Shown in pieces: positions 52,600-63,911 of a stretch of 64,000 nucleotides of DNA. The position numbers were made by a program, and so were the translations under genes. How positions within the stretch are numbered: the first letter of the stretch is position 1; every line of letters starts with the position of its first letter. The stretch lies in NCBI RefSeq assembly GCF_006715225.1, contig NZ_VFMU01000001.1:1984001-2048000 (forward strand), read 5' to 3'. The notes below the pieces were generated by a model. It worked only from the letters and a program-made list of their open reading frames with translations. It made no database searches and was not told the DNA's origin. Origin of the DNA: Arthrobacter sp. SLBN-112 (GTDB taxonomy: Bacteria > Actinomycetota > Actinomycetes > Actinomycetales > Micrococcaceae).

Positions 52600-53670
52600 A
52601 TGCTGTTTTCCCCTCTCACCCTCGGCGAACTTGAACTTCCCAACCGGCTGGTGATGGCACCCCTCACCCGCCTCCGCGCTGGTGAGAAGGGCGTCCCGGG
52701 TCCGCTCGTCGCCGAGCACTACCGCCAGCGTGCCTCCCTTGGCCTCATCGTCAGCGAGGGCATGTACCCCACCCCCGCCGGCCAGGCTTACCCGGGACAG
52801 CCCGGAATCGTCACGCAGGAGCAGGTGGCCGGGTGGAAGAAGGTCACTAATGCAGTCCACGCCGAGGGCGGCCGCATGTTCGCCCAAATCATGCACGGCG
52901 GCCGGGTTTCCCACCCGGACATTATCGGTGGGCTTCCCGTCGTCGGTCCCAGCGCCGTGGCAATTGACGGCGTCGTCCGGACCCCGGCCGGAAAGCAGCA
53001 GTACCCGGTGCCGCATGCACTCACCACGGACGAACTCCCCATGGTCATCCAGGAAATCGTCAACGCCTCCCTGAATGCCATCGAGGCAGGGTTCGACGGC
53101 GTGGAGCTGCACTCGGCCAACGGCTACCTCCTGCACGAATTCCTGGCGCCGAACTCCAACATCCGGACGGACAGCTACGGCGGATCGCCCCAGAACCGTG
53201 CCCGCTTTGTCATCGAAACCATAAATGCCGTGGTTGCAGCCCTCGGCGCCAACCGGGTGGGCCTCCGCATTTCCCCTGAGCACAACGTCCAGGGCATTGC
53301 CGAGACGGATGCCGCGGATGTTCGTGCCACTTACGAGGTCCTCGTGGACAGCATCGCGCCGCTCAACCTGGCATACCTGAGCATCCTGCACCACGAACCT
53401 GCGGGTGAACTCGTCCAGGACCTTCGTGCACGCTTCGGCGGCACCTTCCTGGTCAACACGGGCTTCGGCGTGGTCACCACAAGGGAAGAAGCCGTGAGCC
53501 TGGTGGCTGAGGGCCATGCGGATGCTGTGGTGGTGGGCCGCCCCGCGATCGCCAACCCGGACCTTGCCCGCCGTTGGAAGGAAAGCCTTCCGCTGAACGA
53601 GCCCGACGCCTCCACGTTCTACGCAGAGGGCGCCACCGGTTACACGGATTACCCGGTGTACCAGGGCTAA
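52600..53670 (+). CDS. Old-yellow-enzyme-family NADH:flavin oxidoreductase/alkene reductase
   Basis: The 356-residue FMN barrel protein has the family opening LFSPLTLGELELPNRLVMAP, QIMHGGRVSHP, the substrate-binding pair in ELHSANGYLLHEFLAP and the DSYGGSPQNRARF block. It reduces activated C=C bonds with NAD(P)H. The ATG at 52600 follows GAAAGGA. It stands alone and ends at a strong terminator. Confidence 0.92.
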   Translation: MLFSPLTLGELELPNRLVMAPLTRLRAGEKGVPGPLVAEHYRQRASLGLIVSEGMYPTPAGQAYPGQPGIVTQEQVAGWKKVTNAVHAEGGRMFAQIMHGGRVSHPDIIGGLPVVGPSAVAIDGVVRTPAGKQQYPVPHALTTDELPMVIQEIVNASLNAIEAGFDGVELHSANGYLLHEFLAPNSNIRTDSYGGSPQNRARFVIETINAVVAALGANRVGLRISPEHNVQGIAETDAADVRATYEVLVDSIAPLNLAYLSILHHEPAGELVQDLRARFGGTFLVNTGFGVVTTREEAVSLVAEGHADAVVVGRPAIANPDLARRWKESLPLNEPDASTFYAEGATGYTDYPVYQG

Positions 53671-53699
53671 GAGGCTGACCAGCCACGTTGATCAAAACG

Positions 53700-53734
53700 A
53701 CGACGGCGGCACCCATCATGGGTGCCGCCGTCGT
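53700..53734 (+). terminator. Terminator after the OYE gene
   Basis: A perfect 15-bp stem, 53700-53714 with 53720-53734, has a 5-nt loop and lies 30 bp after the stop. Confidence 0.85.
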
Positions 53735-53883
53735 TGGCTGTCTGGGGTGCTGGTCCCGGGCAGCGGCGCCGTGGGGCCATCCGACGGCCTCCCGGCTGAA
53801 GACTTATGTGGCCCGCCGGACTCCATCGGATGCCGGCGGTGATCAGATGCTACTCCATCGAATGGACTCTTACCAGAGCCCGC
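53735..53883. other. Intergenic DNA upstream of the insertion sequence, no gene seen
   Basis: The stretch between the OYE terminator and the IS end holds no convincing frame or ribosome site. It has a loose repeat of actccatcg (53820 and 53853 areas) and nothing else identifiable. Confidence 0.5.
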
Positions 53884-53941
53884 GTTGACTCATAGAAAAC
53901 CTCCGCGTAGCCGGATAGGTTGCCTCAGTTGAAAACCTCCG
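53884..53941. repeat. Left array: two 22-23-bp terminal repeats
   Basis: Both copies end in gaaaacctccg and start with gttg. The inner copy (53919-53941) differs by one base from the inverted right copy at 55235-55257; the outer (53884-53905) is one base shorter and less like it. Confidence 0.75.
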
Positions 53942-53994
53942 CGTAGCGGCGTGGTTTCCGGTGTTGGCAACGGATGAGGGCTATGCCCGTTTTC

Positions 53995-55194
53995 ATGGAG
54001 CTAACGATGGCCCAGCGGCAAGCTGTGACAAAGAAGAAAGCCCTCGCTTACAAGAGCGCCGATCGTGCAGGGAAGTCCCGGATCCTAAACGAGCTGGTCG
54101 AACTGACCGGTTGGCACCGCGACTATGCCAGGACAGCCCTTCGGGAGGCCTTGGTCCTGAAGATCGTCAAGCCCAGGCCAGGCAGGACGCCGGTCTACGG
54201 CCTTGATCTGCTGCCACCGCTGATCACGTGTTGGGCGGTACTGCGTGCCCCTGCCGGCAGGCTGCTGGCCCCGATGCTGCCGGTCCTGGTACCGCTGCTG
54301 CGCCGGGACAAAGAGCTGGAGATCACCGATGAGCAGGCCAGCCTGCTGATGCGCATGAGCGCAGCAACCATCGATCGCAAACTCGCCGGCGAACGGGCGA
54401 AACTCCTCCCGCGGGGACGCTCACACACCAAGCCCGGCACGCTCCTGAAATCCCAGATCCCGGTCAGGACCTGGGCCGAGTGGGACGACGACGCCGTCCC
54501 GGGATTCGTGGAGATCGATCTGGTCGGCCACGAGGGAGGCAACAGCTTCGGGAAATTCTGCTTCACCCTGACAGTCACTGACATTTCCACCGGATGGACC
54601 GTGAACCGGTCCGTGCGGAACAAGGCGGCCAAATGGGTCTTCGAGGCCCTCGAGCACGTGACCGCGGTGTTCCCTTTCCCCATCATCGGCATCGACTCGG
54701 ATAACGGCTCCGAGTTCATCAACGAGCACCTGCTGGCCTACTGCCACGCGCATCAGATCACGTTCACCCGGTCCCGGCCCGGGAACAAAAACGACGGCGC
54801 GCATGTGGAGCAAAAGAACTGGGCCAGGGTCCGTGAACTGGTCGGCTACCTCCGCTACGACACCGCCGCTGAGCTGGAGAAACTCAACGAGATCTGGGAG
54901 CTGGACCGGGTCTTCACCAACTACCTGCTGCCCCAGCAAAAACTCGTCGAAAAGCACCGGCACGGCGCGAAAGTGACCAAGAAACACGACGCACCCGCCA
55001 CACCCCACCACAGGGCAATCCGGCACGAGACGATGCGCAAACGCCTGATCATCCGGATGAACGCCGCCTTCAAACAGATCAAACCAGGCGCCCTCTCACG
55101 CCAAATCCTGGCCCTCACCGCGCAGCTGGAAACACTCTCCCGGGCAAAGAATCCCGCCTCCGTCAGACCCGTCAACAGGGCTTGGAACAACTGA
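53995..55194 (+). CDS. DDE (rve-type) transposase
   Basis: The 399-residue transposase has an N-terminal HTH region (GKSRILNELVELTGWHRDYA), and an integrase-core catalytic domain with D175 (FVEIDLVG), D236 (DSDNGSEF) and E272 (GAHVEQKNW), a D-35-E spacing. It moves the element by cutting at the terminal repeats. The start is taken at ELTMAQ; ATGs at 53974 and 54007 are also possible. The family resembles ISNCY-type integrase-core elements of actinobacteria, but the family name is not certain. Confidence 0.87.
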   Translation: MELTMAQRQAVTKKKALAYKSADRAGKSRILNELVELTGWHRDYARTALREALVLKIVKPRPGRTPVYGLDLLPPLITCWAVLRAPAGRLLAPMLPVLVPLLRRDKELEITDEQASLLMRMSAATIDRKLAGERAKLLPRGRSHTKPGTLLKSQIPVRTWAEWDDDAVPGFVEIDLVGHEGGNSFGKFCFTLTVTDISTGWTVNRSVRNKAAKWVFEALEHVTAVFPFPIIGIDSDNGSEFINEHLLAYCHAHQITFTRSRPGNKNDGAHVEQKNWARVRELVGYLRYDTAAELEKLNEIWELDRVFTNYLLPQQKLVEKHRHGAKVTKKHDAPATPHHRAIRHETMRKRLIIRMNAAFKQIKPGALSRQILALTAQLETLSRAKNPASVRPVNRAWNN

Positions 55195-55199
55195 AACAG

Positions 55200-55293
55200 C
55201 GGAGGTTTTTCAATGAGGCAACGAAGCGATCAACCGGAGGTTTTCAAATGAGGCAACGAATCACTCTTCCCGGAGGTATTGCTTTGAGGCAAC
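55200..55293. repeat. Right array: three 23-bp terminal repeats
   Basis: Copies at 55200-55222, 55235-55257 and 55271-55293 share cggaggt at one end and gaggcaac at the other. They are inverted relative to the left array. The outermost copy has the most changes. Confidence 0.75.
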
Positions 55294-55324
55294 AGGGAGC
55301 CATTTTTGCCATGCGGAAAACGGG

Positions 55325-55621
55325 CTAAAGCACTGCTTCGCGGCCGGTGCCTTCTTTCATCACCAAGCGTCCATCCTCGATGGACACCAGCACGCTTTTG
55401 GGCCTGCCGCTGACCTTGGTGATGGCTTTCAGGCCACGGTTGGTGACCTCGACACCAACCTGGGCACCTTTGGCCGGCAGCTCTACGGAGACCTCTGATG
55501 CGATGCCGAGAAGCGGATTCGTGGAGATTCCCAAATCCCTCCGCACTGCTTTCCCGTTCACGGTAACGGTGATGTTCGCCTCGTCGAACCCGTCCTGAAA
55601 CACAACCAGCAATTCCCGCAT
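55325..55621 (-). CDS. Small conserved-looking protein of unknown function
   Basis: The 98-residue product is rich in beta-type segments (ANITVTVNGKAVRRDLG, SEVSVELPAKGAQVGVEV, SVLVSIEDGRLVM), with no membrane helix or cysteine. The ATG at 55621 has GAGGAAGAGG upstream; an ATG at 55642 would add seven residues. It lies just outside the insertion sequence and is divergent from tex. No family is recognised. Confidence 0.55.
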   Translation of the reverse strand: MRELLVVFQDGFDEANITVTVNGKAVRRDLGISTNPLLGIASEVSVELPAKGAQVGVEVTNRGLKAITKVSGRPKSVLVSIEDGRLVMKEGTGREAVL

Positions 55622-55770
55622 GGCGGCCTCTTCCTCGAGCATGGGTGCCAGTGATGGCAAGTCCACTACAGCACTTTGCACGCCCCAGGGGAATAGCTGC
55701 TGTTCCCGGTGGCACCTCCGCGGGCTTGGTGGCGGTGGAGGCCCGCAGACCGGTAGGGCAAGATGTTCTG

Positions 55771-58233
<2,463 letters not shown>

Positions 58234-58279
58234 CCCTCCGGGTCCTTGGGGAGCGGCCGATTTTCTGCAAGGGTGGAGT

Positions 58280-58600
58280 ATGACCTACTTCCTGGAATAC
58301 ACCGTTCCTACTGCCCCCGGTGATACCGAATTCGAGTTCCCGCATGACGAGATCAACTCAGGCACCACGGTCCCGCTGACCCAGACGGGCGCCGAGGTGG
58401 TGCATACGCCTGACCTCCCGGCCCGCACCGGAATTATTGGGGCCACCGTGCCAGAGGCGAAGCTTGAGGCTGAGCAGCTGATCACCCACAGCCGCGCTTC
58501 GCAAGCATCCCTGTACTTCGACCCGTCGAACTCGCTGCAGGCGGGCGTGGGCACGCTGGTGAGCACTTTCAGTGAAGGCCGGGGCTGGCAGGACGTCTAA
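58280..58600 (+). CDS. Hypothetical protein
   Basis: The 106-residue soluble protein (TYFLEYTVPTAPGDTEFEFP at the start) has a GGTGGAG site before its ATG and sits 46 bp after tex on the same strand. It has no cysteine, signal peptide or known motif. The codon use and ribosome site support a real gene; no function can be given. Confidence 0.6.
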   Translation: MTYFLEYTVPTAPGDTEFEFPHDEINSGTTVPLTQTGAEVVHTPDLPARTGIIGATVPEAKLEAEQLITHSRASQASLYFDPSNSLQAGVGTLVSTFSEGRGWQDV

Positions 58601-58629
58601 CATCAGGCATTAAGCCTGGATTTTGGCGT

Positions 58630-59436
58630 TCAGGCAGTGCCGCTGATCAGGCGTGGCCGCCCGAATCGCGTGCGTACTCCCGGCGAATAGAGGACTGACT
58701 CCGGCGGACCGCTAACGGTGATGCCTGCCGCCTTGATCAACCCGTCCTTGAGCTCGTGGACCTCCGCTCCGAAGAGCGGCCACGCCTGGTGGCTGTTGGG
58801 TATGTAGGTGCTCCTGCCAAAGAAGCGGCCGTGCATGCCGAACCTGGCAGTCAGAAAGACGGATAGGGGATCACTTGCGGCCGTACGCAGCCTGGGAACC
58901 ACCGTGAAGTCGCTTCGTGCCCCTTTGGGACCGAATCGGCGCACGGAATAGCCCACAGGGAACTCGTCCGTGATGGAAGCAGCCTCGGCGCCGCCGTTCT
59001 CATGCCGCCGGCCGCTGCCACGGGGAAAGGGCGGCCACTGCCGGATGCGCGACCATACGTAGGGAATTCCCACTGCCCGGGTTGCCAGGACGACCGGCAG
59101 CCGGTCCGCATCCAGGCTCAGGAACACCACGCCTCGGGTGCCGTTTGGTTCCCGTGAGTAGAGCCGCACGTTGACCTCGTTGAAACTACCCAGGTAGGGA
59201 ATGCCGGGACCACGTCCAATTCCGGCTTGCTCCATGCGAAAGCCGATCAGGCCCACCCATGAGCTGCCATCGAAAACGTCCGGTTGGACCCCGTCAGGCA
59301 TGAAAGCGGCGGCCTCTTCCGCCGGGATGCGCCAGTGGAGGAAAACGGCGTCAAGCCACCGCTGGTCGGAGAACACCGGCGCGGGAAGTTCCGGCGGCCG
59401 CGGCCACATTGCCGGGGCACTCAAATGTTCGGTCAA
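58630..59436 (-). CDS. DUF2071 (YqjF-like) protein
   Basis: The 268-residue protein matches the DUF2071/YqjF family: VFLHWRIPAEEAAAFMPDGV near residue 32, then YLGSFNEVNVRLY and GVVFLSLDADRL. The family has an acetoacetate-decarboxylase-like beta-cone fold; no reaction is established. The TTG start has AAGGAG at about 11 bp; an ATG at 59409 (WPRPPE) is possible. Confidence 0.82.
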   Translation of the reverse strand: MTEHLSAPAMWPRPPELPAPVFSDQRWLDAVFLHWRIPAEEAAAFMPDGVQPDVFDGSSWVGLIGFRMEQAGIGRGPGIPYLGSFNEVNVRLYSREPNGTRGVVFLSLDADRLPVVLATRAVGIPYVWSRIRQWPPFPRGSGRRHENGGAEAASITDEFPVGYSVRRFGPKGARSDFTVVPRLRTAASDPLSVFLTARFGMHGRFFGRSTYIPNSHQAWPLFGAEVHELKDGLIKAAGITVSGPPESVLYSPGVRTRFGRPRLISGTA

Positions 59437-59585
59437 GGTCCGTCTGCTCCTTCGCTCGGCCCACCAAGCCTAACGGGCGGTGCCGCCGTCATGGCCGGCT
59501 GAGCGCACTTGCTCCTTCGACGCGGCCGTCTGTCCCCTGCACGGGGGACATACGGCGCTCTGGAAGTCCGCTGGCGTTGCGTCGT

Positions 59586-61430
59586 TCACTCGTTTCCGTG
59601 GGGTAGTGGGGGTGGCTTGAAGTAGTGGTTTTGTTGTGGTGTTTGGGTGGGGTCGATGTGGGGTGGGGGTATGAACGTGGGTGTGCCGTGGGTGGTGATT
59701 TTCCATTGTTCTTTGTGGATGAGGTGGTGATGGTGGCTGCAGAGCAGGACGCCGTTGTTGGTGGTGGTGGGTCCGCCGTGTGACCAGTAGGTGATGTGGT
59801 GGGCTTCGCACCAGGGTGCGGGGATGGTGCAGTTGGGGAAGGCGCAACCTTGGTCGCGGGCGGTGAGGGCGGTTCGTTGGGCTGGGGTGAAGAGGCGGGT
59901 TTTGCGGCCGAGGTCGAGGATTTCGCCGTGGGTGCCCAGGAGTGCGGGGATGATGTCGGCGTCGCAGGCGATTTTGCGCAGGGTGGCCGCGGCGACGGGC
60001 CCAGTGAACGCGAAGGTCCCGGTCCCTGCTGGTGTTCCTGCCCGGGTTTCCACCTGTGCCCCTGTTGTTGATTCTGTTCTTCCGGACGAGGTGGGGAGGG
60101 GTCCGGGGAAGAGGTCCTGGTAGTGGATGGTGGCGATGATTTGGGGGCGGTTGCCGCCGGTGGTGGGCAGGGTGTTGGTGGCGAGGGCGGTTTTGGCGGC
60201 GGTGATGATGCCGTCGAGTTGTTTTTGGGCCCGGGTGCGCCGGTCCAGGTCTATCTGGGCGGTGTGGTCGGTTCCGTTGTTCGCCGTTGGGCTGTCCCCG
60301 GCACCGGTGCCTGCGCCTGTGGTGTTGTCGTTTCCGGTGCTGGTGTCTGGGGCGCTGGTGTCCCCGTTGGAGGTGTCGGGGGTGGTGGTGCGGGGGTTGG
60401 TGGCGGTGTTCATGACAGTGAGGAGGTGTTCGTATTGGTCGGTGGTGGCAAAGATTTCGACGTGGTGCAGGCCGTGGCGGGGTTTGCGGATGAAGGCGCC
60501 CTGGGTGTGGCGGAGGGCTTCTTCGGTGGGTTCGGTGCCGTCGGCGTCGATGGTGTCGGTCCAGCGTTGGGCCAGGCGGGTGAGGAAGTCGGGGTCGGCG
60601 GTGGTGGCGGCGTGGGTGAGGTGGTGCTCGATCCGGTCCAGGGTTTCTTCCGTGGTGTGGTGCTGGAGCCGGTCCAGGGTGGCGGTGATGAGGCTCGCGG
60701 CGTGGGAGGACACCACCGGTGCCTGGGGGTTGGCGTCCGATCGCGTGCCCGGGGTGAGGGCGGCGGCGAGGTGTGGCCGGGTTGGTGGGAGTGGTTCGCC
60801 GGTGAGGGTGGTGCCGGGGAGGACGTGCCGGGCGAGGGTGAGGCGGCGGCGGGCTTCGCGGATGGGGATCCGCAGGCGGAGGCGGAGGAACTCTGCGGTG
60901 TTCCGGCACCCGTCGTCGGCCGGGGACGCCACCGGTTGGCCGGGTGCAGCGGCTGCCCCGGGCTGGGAGGGCAGGTCGGGCCAGGTGGCGTTTGTTTCGC
61001 TCACAGCTGCCGGGCCGGTGTTCAGGGTTTCGACTCCGTTGGCGTCCCACCCGGTGACCCAGCCCCGGGACCGGCTGGCGCGGGTCGTGGCGGTGTCGTT
61101 GATGGCCTGGGCGCGGGTCCGGTCCACAGCGCCGGCCGAGAGGATCTGCAGGTACTCCGCGGTGCGGACCAGTTCCTCGACCCCGTCGGCGAAGTCGGCG
61201 GCCTCGACATAAGAGGCGGACGCCAGCACCTCCGGGGCGGCCAGGGCAGCGGCCGCAAGCTGCGCACCCAGCTGACTGAGCCCATCCCGTGCGACAGCAA
61301 CTGCCGAAGATAAGACTTCCTGGGACTGCACTGAAGGCTGCCCGGCCGGGACTGACTGAAGGTGGGCCAGGCGCGGCAGCCAACTGCCGGCGTCGTCCGC
61401 CTGCCCAAGATCTTCCCCAATGGCCTCCAT
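59586..61430 (-). CDS. DUF222-HNH endonuclease-domain protein (13E12 type)
   Basis: The 614-residue protein has an N-terminal DUF222 region (about 50-430) and a C-terminal HNH domain: CAFPNCTIPAPWCEAHHIT, HGGPTTTNNGVLLC and HHHHLIHKEQW. These genes occur in many similar copies in actinobacteria (the 13E12 repeat family of mycobacteria) and behave like repeated, possibly selfish elements; a target is not known. A Thr/Asp/Asn-rich low-complexity stretch lies around 355-400. The very high GC here gives long false frames on the other strand. Confidence 0.87.
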   Translation of the reverse strand: MEAIGEDLGQADDAGSWLPRLAHLQSVPAGQPSVQSQEVLSSAVAVARDGLSQLGAQLAAAALAAPEVLASASYVEAADFADGVEELVRTAEYLQILSAGAVDRTRAQAINDTATTRASRSRGWVTGWDANGVETLNTGPAAVSETNATWPDLPSQPGAAAAPGQPVASPADDGCRNTAEFLRLRLRIPIREARRRLTLARHVLPGTTLTGEPLPPTRPHLAAALTPGTRSDANPQAPVVSSHAASLITATLDRLQHHTTEETLDRIEHHLTHAATTADPDFLTRLAQRWTDTIDADGTEPTEEALRHTQGAFIRKPRHGLHHVEIFATTDQYEHLLTVMNTATNPRTTTPDTSNGDTSAPDTSTGNDNTTGAGTGAGDSPTANNGTDHTAQIDLDRRTRAQKQLDGIITAAKTALATNTLPTTGGNRPQIIATIHYQDLFPGPLPTSSGRTESTTGAQVETRAGTPAGTGTFAFTGPVAAATLRKIACDADIIPALLGTHGEILDLGRKTRLFTPAQRTALTARDQGCAFPNCTIPAPWCEAHHITYWSHGGPTTTNNGVLLCSHHHHLIHKEQWKITTHGTPTFIPPPHIDPTQTPQQNHYFKPPPLPHGNE

Positions 61431-61505
61431 AACCCAACTCTGCCAGCCACCACCGACAACCAGGACACCCCAAAACCCCTATGTGGGAAACCCGGACAGC
61501 CGCGC

Positions 61506-61901
61506 TTATCCCTCTGGAACGGTGGCACCGGAACGGGCCGGCGCGGCTTCCTTTTGCCAGGGCCAGCGCCCCGTGATTTCCAGTTCCAGGGAGAAGCTGA
61601 GGAACGTCCTGATCAGCACGATGATGGCCAACACCCCGACGCTGGTGAACGTGGGCGTGACGGCAACGGTGCGGATAATGTCGGCGGCGACGAGCAGTTC
61701 GAGGCCCAGCAGGATGGACCGGCCCAGCAACTGCCGGTATGACCGGTAGAAACTCAGCTTTTCGGCGCCCTGAGGGAGCTGCCGCGGCTGATGGCCACGG
61801 ATGGCCAGCGGGAGGGAAACCACGGCTCCAATCACCATCACCGCCACTCCTGCGAAGTCAACCAGTTGCCCAACCGCCTCAATGACCTGCCGAAAATCCA
61901 T
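61506..61901 (-). CDS. DUF1622 membrane protein
   Basis: The 131-residue protein has three hydrophobic segments (about 14-34, 57-77 and 83-105). LLGRSILLGLELLVAADIIRT and IRTFLSFSLELEITGRWPWQ are typical of the DUF1622 family. The ATG at 61901 follows AGGTAAGGCGGGG; the longer in-frame version starts in the gap. The function is unknown. Confidence 0.82.
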   Translation of the reverse strand: MDFRQVIEAVGQLVDFAGVAVMVIGAVVSLPLAIRGHQPRQLPQGAEKLSFYRSYRQLLGRSILLGLELLVAADIIRTVAVTPTFTSVGVLAIIVLIRTFLSFSLELEITGRWPWQKEAAPARSGATVPEG

Positions 61902-61970
61902 GCCCCGCCTTACCTCGTGCCAGGTGTCCCGCGGCCAACCTGGCTGTGACCATTTGGACGGCGGCATTCG

Positions 61971-62831
61971 TCACGGATGGCGGATGCCGTTCCCCGCTAT
62001 GACGTCCTTGTACCCTTCCCTGAACGTGGGAAACGTGAAGGTAAACCCGGTACTCCGGAGCAGGTCGTTGCGGCAGCGCTTGTTGCCTCCACGGGCAGGA
62101 CCGGCATCACCCACCGGGGGTTCGGGCAGGCCAAGCTCGGCGGCAAGGAAGCGCAATACGGACCCCAGGTCTGCGGGCTCATTGTCCACTCCGACATAAG
62201 CAGGCGCGGGTGAATCCGCCATCGTGGCAAGATGCACGATGGCGGCCGCGGCATCGTCACGGTGAATCCGGTTGGTGTAGCGCACGTCCTCGGGGATGAC
62301 TGCAGCGCCCGTTTTCACCTGGTCGATCAACCGCGTCCGGCCCGGCCCGTAAATGCCGCCGAGCCTGAGTGCGGTGGCGGCAGTGCCCGTTCCCGCAAGC
62401 CTGGCATGGAGCAACTCCTCGGCTTCCACCAGCACCTTCCCCGAGAAACCGCCGGGATCCGGCTGCGTCGATTCATCCACCCAGCCCCCACCCGCATCGC
62501 CATAGATGGCCGTCGAGGAAACAAAGATGACCCTGTGCGGCCGCACGCCATCGCGTTCCAGCGCGTCCAGGACGTTTGCCACCCCGCGTACATACGCCGC
62601 CCGGTATGCCTCCTCCGAGGGGGAATCGGCAGCGACAGCAATGACGACGGCGGTGGTGTCCGCAGGGACCGGCGGCAGGTCATGCGAGCCCAAGTCAGCC
62701 GCGGCACCTTCGATGGCTGCCGGCAGTTTCGCGGGGGACCGGCGCCATCCCACCACCCGGTGCCCCAACCCGGCGAACCTGAGCCCCGCCTCCGTGCCCA
62801 GGTCCCCGCACCCCGCCATAAGAATCCTCAT
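61971..62831 (-). CDS. NAD(P)-dependent epimerase/reductase-like protein (extended SDR)
   Basis: The 286-residue Rossmann protein starts MRILMAGCGDLGTEAGLRF, close to the YeeZ-type atypical extended SDRs. The segment VSSTAIYGDAGGGW has the SS..Y of the family, but no full YxxxK follows, so catalysis is uncertain. It lies 3 bp from the MSMEG_6728-type gene on the same strand, and they are co-transcribed. Confidence 0.82.
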   Translation of the reverse strand: MRILMAGCGDLGTEAGLRFAGLGHRVVGWRRSPAKLPAAIEGAAADLGSHDLPPVPADTTAVVIAVAADSPSEEAYRAAYVRGVANVLDALERDGVRPHRVIFVSSTAIYGDAGGGWVDESTQPDPGGFSGKVLVEAEELLHARLAGTGTAATALRLGGIYGPGRTRLIDQVKTGAAVIPEDVRYTNRIHRDDAAAAIVHLATMADSPAPAYVGVDNEPADLGSVLRFLAAELGLPEPPVGDAGPARGGNKRCRNDLLRSTGFTFTFPTFREGYKDVIAGNGIRHP

Positions 62832-62834
62832 GGC

Positions 62835-63755
62835 CTACGGTGCCTCCACCGGGAAGAAGACGCGGGGGTCCTGCAAGAGTGCGGGGTAGGCGAATGCGGA
62901 ACGGTCGATAATCTCCGTGACCTCGAAATTCCTGCCGAACCGGCCGTCGTCGAGGGTAATGGGACGCCCCACCACCTGCCCCACTGCAAACCTGGCCCCG
63001 TTCTCGAACGGAACCGCAACCGGCGTCTTCCCCGGGAGGGTCCGGAAGGCCTCCTCCTGCGCCTGGCGCTTGCGGGTGGGCTTCTTCAGCTGCGGCTTGG
63101 GCGGCGCCTTCTTCGGGGCCCGGGACGGCCGGCGGGAGCCGTCGTCCACATAGACGGGGGAGTAGCCGTCATCTCCGGCGGACATGGCGGCCGCGGCAGC
63201 AGCGCTCCGGTTCACCGGCGGAAGCGCCACCGTGCTGAGCCGCTGCGGGTCGACGTCGTCATGCGGGTCCCGGAGGATCCACAGAATGTCACCTTCCGGC
63301 TCCTGCGGCAGGAATTCGTGCCGGGGCTCGGGCCAGACGTAGTCCATCTCCGGAACGGCGTCCGGGAAGAGGGCGGCGTAGAACTTCGGTTCCTTGTGCA
63401 CCAGCTTGGAACGGTGGCTCAGGTGGAAGTCGGGGTCCCCGAGCCATGGCGGCAGGATGATCTTGTCCGCGTAGTCCGGATGGGCCGCCTGTGGTGCGAA
63501 CTCGGCGATGTTGGCGCGGGTGTTGTCAGGGTGGCCACGCTCGATCCACTCGTCCGCCATAGCCAGTCCATACATGGTGAGGGCCGGCACGTGGCCCATC
63601 CACATGCGGATCGCGGGGTGGGTCTGCCAGCCGTAGTCCGGAATCACCAGCGCCCGGAGCGTTTGCAGTGCTTCGACCCGCTGCTTACCCAGCCGTGCGG
63701 TGTCAAGGGCTTTGGCGCTTTGGCGGAAGTCGGGGTAAGGGAGGAAGGTTTGCAT
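62835..63755 (-). CDS. MSMEG_6728-type protein (pyrimidine dimer glycosylase-like N-terminal domain)
   Basis: The 306-residue protein begins MQTFLPYPDFRQSAKALDT and continues LGKQRVEALQTL, the family start shared with phage T4 endonuclease V-like DUF proteins. It has WMGHVPALTMYGLAMADEW near residue 52 and SHRSKLVHKEPKFY near 110. A basic, Pro-rich linker (about 205-235) joins a C-terminal beta domain (VGRPITLDDGRFGRNFEV). A DNA-repair role is suggested by the family only. Confidence 0.8.
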   Translation of the reverse strand: MQTFLPYPDFRQSAKALDTARLGKQRVEALQTLRALVIPDYGWQTHPAIRMWMGHVPALTMYGLAMADEWIERGHPDNTRANIAEFAPQAAHPDYADKIILPPWLGDPDFHLSHRSKLVHKEPKFYAALFPDAVPEMDYVWPEPRHEFLPQEPEGDILWILRDPHDDVDPQRLSTVALPPVNRSAAAAAAMSAGDDGYSPVYVDDGSRRPSRAPKKAPPKPQLKKPTRKRQAQEEAFRTLPGKTPVAVPFENGARFAVGQVVGRPITLDDGRFGRNFEVTEIIDRSAFAYPALLQDPRVFFPVEAP

Positions 63756-63911
63756 TCATTCAGTTTGACGGTCCCCGCCGGAAGTGCCAATTGCTGTGCC
63801 GGCTGCCACAGCACTGGGCGCTTTCTGTCCAAATAGTGGACACATGCATACGACGTTCAGGTTGAACCACTAAGATCACCGCAAACCCAACCGCGTTTCG
63901 GAAGCTCTCTC

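Larger units (their letters stand above)
53884..55293 (+). mobile_element. Insertion sequence with tandem terminal repeats and one transposase gene
   Basis: About 1.4 kb carries one DDE transposase between arrays of a 23-bp repeat: two copies at the left (53884-53905, 53919-53941) and three inverted copies at the right (55200-55222, 55235-55257, 55271-55293), with a period of about 35-36 bp in both arrays. The exact ends are uncertain because the outer copies are degenerate and no clear target-site duplication is visible. The transposase is intact, so it may still be active. Confidence 0.75.

Noticed and set aside
53875..55303. Target-site duplication around the insertion sequence
   Set aside because: No matching short direct repeat was found next to any plausible pair of ends.
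59470..61473. Long alternative frames over the DUF222-HNH gene on both strands
   Set aside because: They arise from the extreme GC and show low-complexity Arg/Pro/Gly products, while the 59586-61430 frame has recognisable DUF222 and HNH motifs.
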